From NCBI GenBank assembly GCA_030651305.1, contig JAUSCI010000008.1, forward strand, positions 1 to 46,692: DNA of 46,692 nucleotides, read 5' to 3'. The position numbers were made by a program, and so were the translations under genes. Positions 27,070 to 35,291 of this stretch are shown here, piece after piece (within the stretch, counting starts at the first letter, position 1; each line of letters begins with the position of its first letter). A model generated the notes under the pieces. The model had not been told where the DNA came from. It searched no databases and worked only from the letters and a program-made list of their open reading frames with translations. The stretch comes from Sulfuritalea sp. Its GTDB lineage: Bacteria > Pseudomonadota > Gammaproteobacteria > Burkholderiales > Rhodocyclaceae.

Positions 27070-27624
27070 TCAGCGCGGCGGCGGTGTCGTCAGGTCTTCG
27101 GTATGAAAAGTGAATTGTCCGGCGCGGCGATCGGCAAAGAAGTGTTTCAGGCTGATGGCAATGGTGCGAAAGGCGATTTCGTCCCAGGGAATTTCATCTT
27201 CGCGAAACAATCGCAGTTCAAGGGTTTCGGCGCCGGGGGCGAAGTCGAGATCCAGCAGTCGAGCCCGGTAGATGACATGCACCTGATGAATGTGCGGCAC
27301 GCTGATGACGGTGTACATGTCGCCCAGCTTGATGCGGGCGCAGGCTTCTTCCAGCGTTTCACGCAGGGCGGCGGCGGCGACGGTTTCGCCGTTTTCCATG
27401 AAGCCGGCCGGCAGCGTCCACTTGCCGTGGCGCGGCTCGATGGCGCGCCGGCAGAGGAGGATGCGGTCTTCCCATTCGGGCAGGGCGCCGACCACCAGCC
27501 GCGGATTGCGGTAATGAATCGCGCCGCAGGCGTCGCAGACATGGCGCGGCAATGAATCGCCCGCCGGGATCTTCAACACCAAGGGTGCGCCGCAGGCGCT
27601 GCAAAAATTCATCGCCGGATCCAT
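27070..27624 (-). CDS. Nudix hydrolase with N-terminal zinc ribbon
   Basis: 184 aa, or 180 from the ATG at 27612. The N-terminus is a zinc ribbon, CSACGAPL...HVCDACGAIHYRNPR, as in NADH pyrophosphatase-type Nudix enzymes. The Nudix box is GFMENGETVAAAALRETLEEACA, with the usual Gly of the last part replaced by Cys and all metal-binding Glu kept. It should hydrolyse a nucleoside diphosphate-linked compound, but the exact substrate is not readable. The stop codons of this gene and tonB are adjacent in convergent orientation. Confidence 0.92.
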   Translation of the reverse strand: MDPAMNFCSACGAPLVLKIPAGDSLPRHVCDACGAIHYRNPRLVVGALPEWEDRILLCRRAIEPRHGKWTLPAGFMENGETVAAAALRETLEEACARIKLGDMYTVISVPHIHQVHVIYRARLLDLDFAPGAETLELRLFREDEIPWDEIAFRTIAISLKHFFADRRAGQFTFHTEDLTTPPPR

Positions 27625-27696
27625 GTCATTATTCTAGCGGCCAAAAGACGAATCCAGCATTGCCCATGGTTGCAAATTGATGATATAAGCCACTCG

Positions 27697-29691
27697 ATGA
27701 TCAGCGAAAAATCCGACCCGGTGTTCGACTCTGCCGTCCTCAATCGTCTTGAAGAAATAAAGGCGATGGAGGACTTCCCCCTGCCCAAGGGGGCGGCCAT
27801 GGCGCTGATCCGCCTGACGCAGCGGGAATCTACTTCGCTGGCCGTGCTGGCGCATGCGCTGAAGGCGGACCCGATTTTCTCGGTGCGGCTGATCAAGGTT
27901 GCCAATGGCGCCAGCGGCAACGAGCATCGCCCGGTGGTGTCGTTGCGCGACGCGGTCAGCGTGCTTGGCGTGCCCGCAGTCAGGGCGCTGGCGATGGGTT
28001 TCTCGCTGCTGTCAACTCATCGCAGCGGCAAGTGCGGCAACTTTGATTACCCGCGCTTCTGGTCGCATTCGCTGGTTCGCGCCGTCGCACTGCAACTGTT
28101 GACCGGGGCGACCCGGAGCATCGAGGCGGAGGAAGCGTTCAGTGTCGGGCTGTTGGCGCGGGTCGGCGAACTGGTGCTGGCGGAGTTGTTTCCCGGGCAG
28201 TACGAGGAGCTTCTCGATCGCCGCCGCCAGGAACCGTCGCGCCGTCTGATCGCGCTCGAGCAGGAGACGTTCGGCATCAGCCACAACGTGCTGACGGCGT
28301 CGATGATGTTCGACTGCCGCCTGCCCGAGGAGTATGTCGAGGCGGCTCAATTGTTCGAGGACAGCGAGGGGCAAAATCCGGAGGACGGCTCGACGCAGTT
28401 GGTGACGCGGCGTTTGCTCGAGCTGGCCGATCATGTCGCCGACATCTGCGTGGCGCCACGGGCCGGGTGGCGCAAGTTGATGCCGCGTTTGTTTCAACTC
28501 GGCACCCGCCTCGGCTTCGACGCCACTGCCCTGATCGCGATTTGCGACCGGGCGGCCCACGAATGGCGCGAATGGGGTCCGGCGCTGGAAGTCGATACCG
28601 GCCCCACGCCGCGATTCGAGGATGTTTCCGCCGAACCGGAGGCGCCACAGGCAATGGCGAATGAACCGGCTGCCGCGGCAAGCCCCGGCGGCGGTCAGGG
28701 CATCAGCATCCTGGTGGTGGGGGATCAGGAACGGGTACGCACGCAACTCTGCGACGCGCTGACTGCGTCCGGGCATTCGGTATTCGAGGCGGCGACTGGC
28801 CGCCAGGGTCTGGCCATGGCCATCGAGTTGCGGCCGCAGATCTTGCTCGTCGATTTGCAGGCGGACGAAATGGACGGGATCGAACTGACCCATCGCCTGC
28901 GTCAGTTTGCGGTCGGGCGCTGCATCTACATCTTGCTGCTGACGGGGACCCATCTGCTGACCGGGATGGACGATGACGAGAAACTGGTCCAGGCCTTCGA
29001 GGCCGGCGTGGACGATTTCCTGACTCTGCCGATCAAGCCGCGGGTGCTGGCCGCCCGCTTGCGCGCCGGGCAGCGCGTGGTCAGGCTGCAGGAGGAACTT
29101 GCCCGTGACCAGGATGAGATTCGACGTATTTCGGCAGAGTTGTCGGCGACCAACCAGCAGTTGCAGGAAGCGGGTATGACCGACATGCTGACCGGCTGCC
29201 CGAATCACCGCTATGCCATGGATCGCATACAGCAGGAATGGGCGATGGCCATCCGCAGCCAGAGGCCATTGGCATGCATGAGCATAAACATCGACAACTT
29301 CAAGCAGGTCAATGACCGCCACGGCCATGACGCCGGCGACACCGTGCTGAAACTGGTTGCCGGTGCGCTCAAGGACGAGATGCGCGCGCAGGATGTGCTG
29401 GCCCGTACCGGCGGCGACGAGTTCCTGGTGATCTGTCCGGATACCACGCTCGAAGCCGCAATGGCTTGCGCCGAGCGCATCCGTGCGGTGGTCGAGACCC
29501 TGCCGATTGTTTCCGACGCGCACAATGCCTGCGGCAGCGTCAGCGTAGGCGTTGCCGTACGCGATGCCTCGACAGCCGATCCGAATGCCCTGATCCGATT
29601 GGCTGACCACAGCGTCTATCTGGCGAAGCGGCGGCGCAATGCCGTGGCGACGGTGCAGTCGATCCAGCCGCTGTCAGCTCTGTCCGTTTAG
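27697..29691 (+). CDS. HDOD - response receiver - GGDEF protein
   Basis: 664 aa from the ATG at 27697; a TTG nine codons earlier is possible. The HDOD domain (about 10-215) has PLPKGAAMALIRL and VSLRDAVSVLGV. The receiver (about 335-470) keeps the phosphoacceptor Asp in LLVDLQADEMDG and the Lys in LPIKP. The GGDEF domain (about 490-650) is active-looking: NIDNFKQVNDRHGHDAGD and RTGGDEF, with the inhibitory site RAQD five residues before the signature. It would make cyclic di-GMP under phosphorylation control. It stands immediately upstream of flhDC, which points to motility regulation. Confidence 0.9.
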   Translation: MISEKSDPVFDSAVLNRLEEIKAMEDFPLPKGAAMALIRLTQRESTSLAVLAHALKADPIFSVRLIKVANGASGNEHRPVVSLRDAVSVLGVPAVRALAMGFSLLSTHRSGKCGNFDYPRFWSHSLVRAVALQLLTGATRSIEAEEAFSVGLLARVGELVLAELFPGQYEELLDRRRQEPSRRLIALEQETFGISHNVLTASMMFDCRLPEEYVEAAQLFEDSEGQNPEDGSTQLVTRRLLELADHVADICVAPRAGWRKLMPRLFQLGTRLGFDATALIAICDRAAHEWREWGPALEVDTGPTPRFEDVSAEPEAPQAMANEPAAAASPGGGQGISILVVGDQERVRTQLCDALTASGHSVFEAATGRQGLAMAIELRPQILLVDLQADEMDGIELTHRLRQFAVGRCIYILLLTGTHLLTGMDDDEKLVQAFEAGVDDFLTLPIKPRVLAARLRAGQRVVRLQEELARDQDEIRRISAELSATNQQLQEAGMTDMLTGCPNHRYAMDRIQQEWAMAIRSQRPLACMSINIDNFKQVNDRHGHDAGDTVLKLVAGALKDEMRAQDVLARTGGDEFLVICPDTTLEAAMACAERIRAVVETLPIVSDAHNACGSVSVGVAVRDASTADPNALIRLADHSVYLAKRRRNAVATVQSIQPLSALSV

Positions 29692-29948
29692 CCAGACGAG
29701 CGTCCGGGTTGCCGCCTGGCGCCCGCTGTCGCTCCGGAAAGGCCTTTGGTACTTGTCTCCAGGTCTTACATAATAAAAACAGCTAGTTATGATAACTTTG
29801 TAATGTTTTCTCTTACAAAGCTGTTCTATCTAATTCTTACAACAGAATGGTTTTTCCATTGATTTCTTTCTTGTCATTGCCTGTGTGATCATGTATCTGC
29901 CGCGATTCGGGCTCCAATTCGGGTCTGACCGGCGCTCACCAGGAGTGC
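29692..29948 (+). promoter_or_regulatory. flhDC upstream regulatory region
   Basis: 257 bases, strikingly AT-rich in the middle against the GC-rich surroundings. A candidate promoter TTGGTA (29746-29751), 17 bases, CATAAT (29769-29774) lies at the left. Immediately after it stand nested palindromes: AGTTATGATAACT (29785-29797), CTTTGTAA...TTACAAAG with a 9-base spacer (29796-29803/29813-29820), and outer AACAGCT...AGCTGTT (29778-29784/29819-29825). These look like operator or RNA-structure elements. A repeat copy is at 29900-29925 and AGGAG at 29941. Confidence 0.6.
29900..29925 (-). repeat. Dispersed CCCGAATT-type repeat, copy 1
   Basis: On the minus strand it reads GACCCGAATTGGAGCCCGAATCGCGG in two parts, matching the element at 33326 with a few changes and one indel. 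It lies 25 bases upstream of flhD. Confidence 0.7.
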
Positions 29949-29951
29949 ATG

Positions 29952-30269
29952 ATGAAATCGACCGACACCTACAACGACATAAAGGAAGTCAATCTCTCCT
30001 ACCTGATGCTGGCGCAGAACATGGTTCGTTCGGATCGCGAAGGAGCCATTTTTCGTCTGGGCATCAGTGAAGAGATTGCCGATGTGCTTGGGCGCCTGAC
30101 TCCGGGCCAGGTCCTGAAAATGGCCAGTTCCGACATGCTGCTGTGCAACTTCCGCTTTGACGACACCCTCTTGCTCGACCTTCTCGCCAATCACGAACGC
30201 GATCGCGGCGTGGGCCATCTGCATGCGGCGATTCTGGCCGCCGGCAGGCCCGTCGCAACCATATCCTGA
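29952..30269 (+). CDS. flhD: FlhD, flagellar master regulator subunit
   Basis: 105 aa from the ATG at 29952 (MKSTDTYNDIKEVNLSYLMLAQ), preferred because AGGAG lies six bases upstream; the first ATG at 29949 is only three bases from it. It has the typical helical FlhD fold sequence with LARD-like segment LNLSYLMLAQ and AIFRLGISEEIADVLGRLTPGQ. With FlhC it forms the heterohexamer that activates flagellar class 2 promoters. flhC follows 51 bases later. Confidence 0.95.
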   Translation: MKSTDTYNDIKEVNLSYLMLAQNMVRSDREGAIFRLGISEEIADVLGRLTPGQVLKMASSDMLLCNFRFDDTLLLDLLANHERDRGVGHLHAAILAAGRPVATIS

Positions 30270-30320
30270 TCAGGCGTCATTCACCGTCAAACGTGCGGCG
30301 TCAAGCTGCGGAGGTTCCAT

Positions 30321-30878
30321 ATGCGTAACAAGTCGGTCATCATCGAAGCGAAAGATATTGGTCTGGCGATCCAGTTGATAGAACTGGGCGCGCGTCTGCA
30401 ACTGCTGGAGGCGGAAACCAACCTGTCCCGCGAACGCTTGCTCAAGTTGTACAAGGAAGTCCGCCACGAGTCGCCGCCGAAGGGCATGCTGCCGTTTTCG
30501 ACCGACTGGTTCATGACCTGGCAGCCGAACATTCACGCCTCGCTGTTCATGGCCTATTTCCGCTTCCTCAAGTCGCATACGCAGTTGCGCGGGCTGGAAC
30601 TGATCATCAAGTCGTACCGGATGTATCTCGACCAGATCAAGCGCGGCGACATGGAGACCGTGCTGTCGCTGACGCGGGCGTGGACCATGGTGCGTTTTTT
30701 CGATGCCAACATGCTGCAAATGGCCACCTGCCGCGAGTGCGGCGGCGAGTTTGTTACCCACGCCTACGATCCGACCCGCGGCTACGTTTGCGGCCTGTGC
30801 CACATGCCCGCGCGCGCCGGCAAGACGCGGCGCGCGGCCGAAGCGGCAGCAGCCAGCGCGGCAATAGCCGCCGCCTGA
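30321..30878 (+). CDS. flhC: FlhC, flagellar master regulator subunit
   Basis: 185 aa. The core includes IQLIELGARLQLLEAETNLSRERLLKLYKEV and SPPKGMLPFSTDWFMTW, standard FlhC motifs. The four zinc-binding Cys are in CRECGGEF and CGLCH. The C-terminus has an Ala-rich tail of about 20 residues. It binds DNA in the FlhD4C2 complex. A GGAGG lies upstream, and a Rho-independent terminator begins three bases after the stop. No flagellar structural gene is in the window except a possible fliT. Confidence 0.96.
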   Translation: MRNKSVIIEAKDIGLAIQLIELGARLQLLEAETNLSRERLLKLYKEVRHESPPKGMLPFSTDWFMTWQPNIHASLFMAYFRFLKSHTQLRGLELIIKSYRMYLDQIKRGDMETVLSLTRAWTMVRFFDANMLQMATCRECGGEFVTHAYDPTRGYVCGLCHMPARAGKTRRAAEAAAASAAIAAA

Positions 30879-30880
30879 CG

Positions 30881-30913
30881 CCGGCGGCCAGGCCGGCCGC
30901 CGGGCAGCTTTTT
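30881..30913 (+). terminator. Rho-independent terminator of flhDC
   Basis: A perfect 9-bp stem CCGGCGGCC/GGCCGCCGG with loop AGGCC is followed by GCAGCTTTTT, directly after the flhC stop codon. Confidence 0.88.
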
Positions 30914-31063
30914 CCGGCCTTCACCTGACGCGCTCCTCCGGCAACGTCGGCAGGGGCGCGTCTTGCTTGCGCTCGCGAACCGGCCAATGTGATTACAATT
31001 CAGGCCCGTTCGCCTCGACGCGAACCTGCATTTCTGTTCCGTGAAAGGCTGAGCGTTCTTCTT

Positions 31064-31960
31064 ATGTGGTTCCGCAATCTCCAGATTTTCCGGCTCACTG
31101 CCGAGTGGGCCTATGGCACCGAGTCCCTGTCGGCGGCCTTGCAGAAGGGTCTTTTCCATGGCTGCGGCGCGACCGATCGCGTCGCGCGCGGCTGGGTGCC
31201 GCCGCGAGATGACGGCGAACTGGTTTTCAGCATCGAGCGCCAGCAACTGATCGCGCTGGGCGTCGAGCAGAAACTGCTGCCGATGTCCGTGGTGCGCCAG
31301 TATGCGCAGGCCAGGCTGGTGGAAATCGAGGCGGCGCAGGGCTACAAGCCGGGGCGCAAGCAGTCGCGCGAAGTGGTCGAGCAGCTTGAGGTCGAGTTGC
31401 TGCCGCGCGCCTTCGTCAAGCGTGGCCTGACTTACGTCTGGATCGATCCGGTCAATCGCTGGTTGCTGGTGGATGCGTCATCGAGCACCCGCGCCGACGA
31501 AGTGATGGAGCAGCTCAAGCTTTCCCTCGGCGAACTGCCGGTGACCCTGGTCAAGACGCAACTGGCGCCGGCCACCGCGATGACGCAGTGGCTGGCGGCG
31601 GGTGAAGCTCCCGGCAATTTCACCATCGACCGCGATTGCGAGCTGCAAGCGGCGGTCGAGGAGCGCGCGGCGGTGCGTTACGTGCGCCACAACCTCGACA
31701 GCGACGAAGTGCGCGCCCACATTGCGGGCGGCAAGACGGCCACCCGCCTGGCGCTGACCTGGAACGAGCGCATTTCCTTCGTGCTGACCGAGCAGTTGCA
31801 GATCAAGCGGCTGGCATTTCTCGATCTGATCAAGGAAGACGCCGAACGTCAGGCGGAGAACGCCGATGATCTGTTTGCCGCCGACTTCACCCTGATGTCA
31901 GGCGAACTGGCGCAATTGCTGGGACACCTGCTTGAGGTATTGGGTGGGGAGGGCGAATAA
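31064..31960 (+). CDS. rdgC: Recombination-associated protein RdgC
   Basis: 298 aa, the usual RdgC length, starting MWFRNLQIFRL at 31064. The frame opens 75 bases earlier without a plausible start. RdgC is a dimeric, DNA-encircling nucleoid protein that limits RecA activity. Recognisable segments are PRDDGELVFS, LPRAFVKRGLTYVWID, and the C-terminal part IKEDAERQAENADDLFAADFTLMSGEL. The Met in FRNL is typical. The next gene begins one base after the stop, indicating co-transcription. Confidence 0.95.
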   Translation: MWFRNLQIFRLTAEWAYGTESLSAALQKGLFHGCGATDRVARGWVPPRDDGELVFSIERQQLIALGVEQKLLPMSVVRQYAQARLVEIEAAQGYKPGRKQSREVVEQLEVELLPRAFVKRGLTYVWIDPVNRWLLVDASSSTRADEVMEQLKLSLGELPVTLVKTQLAPATAMTQWLAAGEAPGNFTIDRDCELQAAVEERAAVRYVRHNLDSDEVRAHIAGGKTATRLALTWNERISFVLTEQLQIKRLAFLDLIKEDAERQAENADDLFAADFTLMSGELAQLLGHLLEVLGGEGE

Positions 31961-31961
31961 C

Positions 31962-32759
31962 ATGCCGCGGCGTGCGCTGATCATTTTGGCGGCGCTGATC
32001 GTTGCCCTGCCGGCATGGGGCGAAGGCGTCGATGTCGGCAAGCCGTCCAGCGTGCGCAATCTGGTGCCGGCCGGCGCCCTCGAAAACCAGGCGGTGCAGC
32101 AATACGATCAACTCAAGCGCCAGGCCGCCGCCAAGGGCGCATTGGGACCGGACGACCATCCGCAGGTGAGGCGCCTGCGTGCGATCGCGGCGCGCATGAT
32201 TCCCTTTGTCGATCGCTTCAATCCCCGTGCCCGCCAATGGCAATGGGAGGTGAACCTGATCGGCTCGAAACAGATCAATGCCTTCTGCATGCCGGGAGGA
32301 AAGATCGCCTTCTTCAGCGGGATACTCGACACGCTCAAGCTGACCGACGACGAGGTGGCGATGGTGATGGGCCACGAGATCGCGCATGCCTTGCGCGAGC
32401 ACGCCCGTGCGCGCATGGCGAAGAACCAGATGACCCAGCTCGGCGCCACTTTGCTGGGCGAACTGGTCGGTGGCGGACGTTATACCGGCGCCTTCCAGAT
32501 GGGCGGCAATCTGCTGACGCTCAAGTTTTCGCGCAACGATGAATCGGAAGCCGACGTGGTCGGACTCGACCTCGCCGCCCGGGCCGGTTTCGATCCGCGC
32601 GCGGGGATCAGCCTGTGGCAGAAGATGGCCGCTGCCAACAGCCGGGCGCCGCTGGAATTTCTGTCAACCCATCCGGCGGGCGATCATCGCATCAAGGAAA
32701 TCGAGAAGCACCTGCCGGAAGTGATGCCGCTCTACGCCAGGGCGCACCGGGCAAACTGA
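31962..32759 (+). CDS. M48-family metalloprotease (secreted/membrane-associated)
   Basis: 265 aa starting at 31962, the ATG directly following the rdgC stop. It has an N-terminal signal peptide (MPRRALIILAALIVALPAWG) and the HExxH zinc motif in GHEIAHALREHAR near residue 138. A third ligand Glu is in ESEADVVGLDL, and THPAGDHRIKEIEKHL closes the domain. It is the short BepA/Oma1-like type without TPRs. It probably acts in the periplasm in envelope protein quality control. It is in one transcript with rdgC. Confidence 0.9.
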   Translation: MPRRALIILAALIVALPAWGEGVDVGKPSSVRNLVPAGALENQAVQQYDQLKRQAAAKGALGPDDHPQVRRLRAIAARMIPFVDRFNPRARQWQWEVNLIGSKQINAFCMPGGKIAFFSGILDTLKLTDDEVAMVMGHEIAHALREHARARMAKNQMTQLGATLLGELVGGGRYTGAFQMGGNLLTLKFSRNDESEADVVGLDLAARAGFDPRAGISLWQKMAAANSRAPLEFLSTHPAGDHRIKEIEKHLPEVMPLYARAHRAN

Positions 32760-32791
32760 CAATAGTCGGCGTTGGGCGTAGCGGGGGTTTC

Positions 32792-32842
32792 GCAGAGCAC
32801 TGCTCTGCGCCCGCGAAGCCGGTCGGCTATGCAGAGCCGACC
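32792..32842. repeat. Two adjacent palindromes between convergent genes
   Basis: GCAGAGCA-C-TGCTCTGC (32792-32808) is a perfect palindrome and GGTCGGCT...AGCCGACC (32821-32842, 6-base loop) is a second hairpin. They stand 33 bases after the protease stop and 23 bases before the end of the convergent fliT-like gene. Neither has a T-run. They may be a bidirectional weak terminator or a further extragenic repeat type. A partial 24-bp element (AGTCGGCGTTGGGCG) is at 32764. Confidence 0.65.
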
Positions 32843-32864
32843 GTGGGGATACGGCGCCGCCGTT

Positions 32865-33218
32865 TCAGGTGCCGAAGCCGGCGGCAGAGGCGTCGTCGGC
32901 AACGCTTGCACGGCCTTTTTGAGTGTCGCGATAGCGCGTGCCATCGCCCAGAAACTGGCGCAATCGTTCCATCCAGGGTTCGGTGTGGCGACGCACTTCG
33001 GCATCGTCTTCCAGGATTCGCTGGATCAGGGCGCGCTTGTGGGCGGAGTCGGTGGCCGGCGCGTTGCTGTCTTCCGGAACCGCCATCAGGGTGTTGCGCA
33101 AGCCGGCAATACGGCGCTCGAGTTCGATCAGGCTATCCCAGTCGCTGCCTCGCGCCGCCGCGACCATGCGCGACGACAGAAGGCTCATTGCTTCGTAGAG
33201 TTCGATTTGGGAGGGCAT
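32865..33218 (-). CDS. fliT: FliT-like flagellar chaperone
   Basis: 117 aa from the ATG at 33218 (MPSQIELYEAMSLLSSRM). The protein is all-helical: an N-terminal helix pair with WDSLIELERRIAGLRNTL and a second pair with ALIQRILEDDAEVRRHTEPWMERLRQFL, the pattern of FliT chaperones that bind the filament cap FliD and FlhC. The C-terminal tail is low-complexity. Its place some 2 kb from flhDC fits. It could instead be an unrelated small helical protein, since FliT is weakly conserved. Confidence 0.62.
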   Translation of the reverse strand: MPSQIELYEAMSLLSSRMVAAARGSDWDSLIELERRIAGLRNTLMAVPEDSNAPATDSAHKRALIQRILEDDAEVRRHTEPWMERLRQFLGDGTRYRDTQKGRASVADDASAAGFGT

Positions 33219-33325
33219 GCAGCGCATCGTAGCGACCCTGCGGCAAGCTTGTTGCGGGAAGCTGCGGCGGGATAATTGGCCTATTCTTCACCGCCGTCCG
33301 GGAAGCTGCCGTGGCGGTCGGATAC

Positions 33326-33363
33326 GACCCGAATTGAGGCCGAATCACGGTCCAAATCGGGTC
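33326..33363 (+). repeat. Dispersed CCCGAATT-type palindromic repeat, copy 2
   Basis: GACCCGAATT...AAATCGGGTC forms an inverted repeat with an 18-base interior. The first 25 bases match the copy at 29900-29925 on the opposite strand. It lies 14 bases beyond the stop of the MFS gene, in the intergenic region. Confidence 0.7.
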
Positions 33364-33377
33364 AGGCCAGGCAAAAG

Positions 33378-34598
33378 CTAGCCAGCCGTGACCAGGCGCC
33401 GGGTTTCGAGGCTGCGTTCGTCGATCGGCAGGTGGATCAGCGCCGACAGCACGCCGAGCAGGATGCAGATGCCCCATACCGTGTCGTAGGCGCCGGTGGC
33501 GTCGAACAGTTTGCCACCGAGCCAGACGCCGAGGAAACTGCCGACCTGATGGCTGAAGAACACCAGCCCCGATAGCATGCCGAGGAAGCGCACGCCGAAC
33601 ACCTGGGCGACGATGGCGTTGGTCAGCGGCACGGTGGACAGCCACAGCAGGCCCATGGCCGCCGAGAACAGGTAGACGCTGATGGCGGTCAGCGGCGCCC
33701 AGAGGAAGAGGGCAATGACAATGCTTCGCGTGGCGTAGATGCCGGCCAGCACATGGCGCTTGGGCAGGCGGTTGCCGAGGTGCCCGGCGCTGTAGCTGCC
33801 GAAGACGTTGAAGAGGCCGATCAGGGCCAATGCCGTCATGCCGACCTCGGCGCCCATGCCCTTGTCGATCAGGTAGGTCGGGAAATGCACGCCGATGAAT
33901 ACCACCTGGAAGCCGCAGACGAAATAGCCGGCAATCAGCAGCACGAAGCTTTTCTCGCGCATGGCCTCGCCCAGCGCTTCGCGCGCCGTCTGGCCGTGGC
34001 CGGCGGCGCCGGCAACCAGGCCTTTGGTCAGGGCCGCGCCCAGCGGAATGATCAGCAAGGCGCTGGCGGCGAACACCAGCAGCGTGCCGAACCAGCCCAG
34101 CCCGCCGATAAGCCCGGAGGCGACCGGAATCATCAGGAACTGGCCGAAGGAGCCGGCCGCGGCGACCACGCCCATCGCCCAGCCGCGTTTGGCATCGGGC
34201 ACCAGGCGGCCCATGGCGGCGAATACCACGCTGTAGGTGCAGCCGCTTTGCGCCGCGCCGATCAACAGGCCGGCACTGGCGGCGAGACCCGTGCCGGTGG
34301 TCGACCAGGCCATGCCGATCAGGCCGAGCGCATAGAGGATGCTGGCGCCCCACAGCACGCGGCGTGCGCCAAAGCGGTCGGCCAGCCAGCCGGCGAAAGG
34401 CTGGGTCGCGCCCCAGACCAGGTTCTGCAGCGCCAGGGCGAAGGAGAACACTTCGCGACTCCACTGGTGCTCCATGCTCATCGGCGTCAGGAACAGGCCG
34501 AAGGTATGGCGGATGCCCATCGCCACGCAAACGATCAGCGCGGCGAAGACTAGCACGGTGGAAAGCGGGCGTTGTGGCAGCGGGGCAGGTGCATTCAT
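33378..34598 (-). CDS. MFS transporter
   Basis: 406 aa from the ATG at 34598 or 34601. Twelve hydrophobic segments fill the length, with the loop motif GWLADRFGARRVLWG between TM2 and TM3, typical of the major facilitator superfamily. The family suggested by GIRHTFGLFLTPM is the small-molecule or monocarboxylate-type transporters (oxalate/formate antiporter-like), but the substrate is not readable. It is divergent from greB, with 46 bases between starts. Downstream is a palindromic repeat. Confidence 0.87.
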   Translation of the reverse strand: MNAPAPLPQRPLSTVLVFAALIVCVAMGIRHTFGLFLTPMSMEHQWSREVFSFALALQNLVWGATQPFAGWLADRFGARRVLWGASILYALGLIGMAWSTTGTGLAASAGLLIGAAQSGCTYSVVFAAMGRLVPDAKRGWAMGVVAAAGSFGQFLMIPVASGLIGGLGWFGTLLVFAASALLIIPLGAALTKGLVAGAAGHGQTAREALGEAMREKSFVLLIAGYFVCGFQVVFIGVHFPTYLIDKGMGAEVGMTALALIGLFNVFGSYSAGHLGNRLPKRHVLAGIYATRSIVIALFLWAPLTAISVYLFSAAMGLLWLSTVPLTNAIVAQVFGVRFLGMLSGLVFFSHQVGSFLGVWLGGKLFDATGAYDTVWGICILLGVLSALIHLPIDERSLETRRLVTAG

Positions 34599-34644
34599 CA
34601 TGGGTTGAATGCTAGCATCTTCTTTTGCCTGTATTTTCCACGAA

Positions 34645-35196
34645 ATGAACAAGGCTTTTGTCAAGGAATCAGACGACGACGAGGAAGACGAGGTGCCCGA
34701 GTCTGCCCTCCCGACCGGCACCAAGAACTACATGACGGTGCGCGGTCACGCACAGATTCGCGCCGAATTCGAACACCTGGTGAAGGTCGAGCGTCCGGCC
34801 ATGGTGCAGGTGGTGTCATGGGCAGCGGGCAACGGCGACCGTTCGGAAAACGGCGACTACATCTACGGCAAGAAGCGGCTGCGCGAAATCGACCGGCGCA
34901 TCCGCTTCCTGGGCAAGCGCCTGGAATCCGCTGTGATTGTCGATCCGGCCGATCAGCGCAACTGCGACCAGGTGTTTTTTTCCGCTACCGTCACCGTCTG
35001 CGATGCCGAGGGCACGGAAGAGACCTACCAGATCGTCGGCATCGACGAAGCCAACGCGCAGGAAGGTCGCATCAGCTGGATTTCGCCGCTGGCGCGCGCG
35101 CTGATGAAGGCGCGTGAAGGCGACACGGTGCGTTTCGACAGCCCCGGGGGCTTGCGCGAGTTGGACATCATCCAGATTCGCTACTCGGAAGATTGA
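34645..35196 (+). CDS. greB: Transcription elongation factor GreB
   Basis: 183 aa starting at MNKAFVKESDDDEED. After an acidic N-terminal extension comes the Gre coiled-coil finger (IRAEFEHLVKVERPAMVQVVSWAAGNGDRSENGDYIYGK, with the basic/acidic tip DRSENGDY) and a C-terminal FKBP-like domain (SWISPLARALMKAREGDTV). GreB enters the RNA polymerase secondary channel and stimulates cleavage of backtracked RNA. The length and NGDRSENGDYIYGK motif are GreB and not GreA. It is divergent from the MFS gene. Confidence 0.95.
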   Translation: MNKAFVKESDDDEEDEVPESALPTGTKNYMTVRGHAQIRAEFEHLVKVERPAMVQVVSWAAGNGDRSENGDYIYGKKRLREIDRRIRFLGKRLESAVIVDPADQRNCDQVFFSATVTVCDAEGTEETYQIVGIDEANAQEGRISWISPLARALMKAREGDTVRFDSPGGLRELDIIQIRYSED

Positions 35197-35226
35197 ATAC
35201 AGCGATTCCGGATCTACTTGTGTATG

Positions 35227-35255
35227 GTGACAAAATGACGCCACTCGTCCATAAT
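35227..35255 (+). promoter_or_regulatory. Promoter of the tacAT-type pair
   Basis: GTGACA (35227-35232), 17 bases, CATAAT (35250-35255), 36 bases upstream of the antitoxin start. Autoregulation by the antitoxin-toxin complex is expected for this family. Confidence 0.6.
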
Positions 35256-35291
35256 AGGCGAATTAAGGGATTGCCTCGTAAGGAGATCGCC

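Noticed and set aside
28012-29610. Minus-strand frame of 532 codons opposite the HDOD-REC-GGDEF gene
   Set aside because: Composition is typical of an antisense shadow and the plus-strand protein has complete domains.
30754-31246. Overlapping minus-strand frames around the flhC-rdgC interval
   Set aside because: Arg/Ala-rich shadow frames across the flhDC terminator and the start of rdgC; no ribosome site or motifs.
34572-35117. Alternative plus-strand frame overlapping greB
   Set aside because: It is a shifted frame of greB with Arg-rich shadow composition; the greB frame has conserved motifs.
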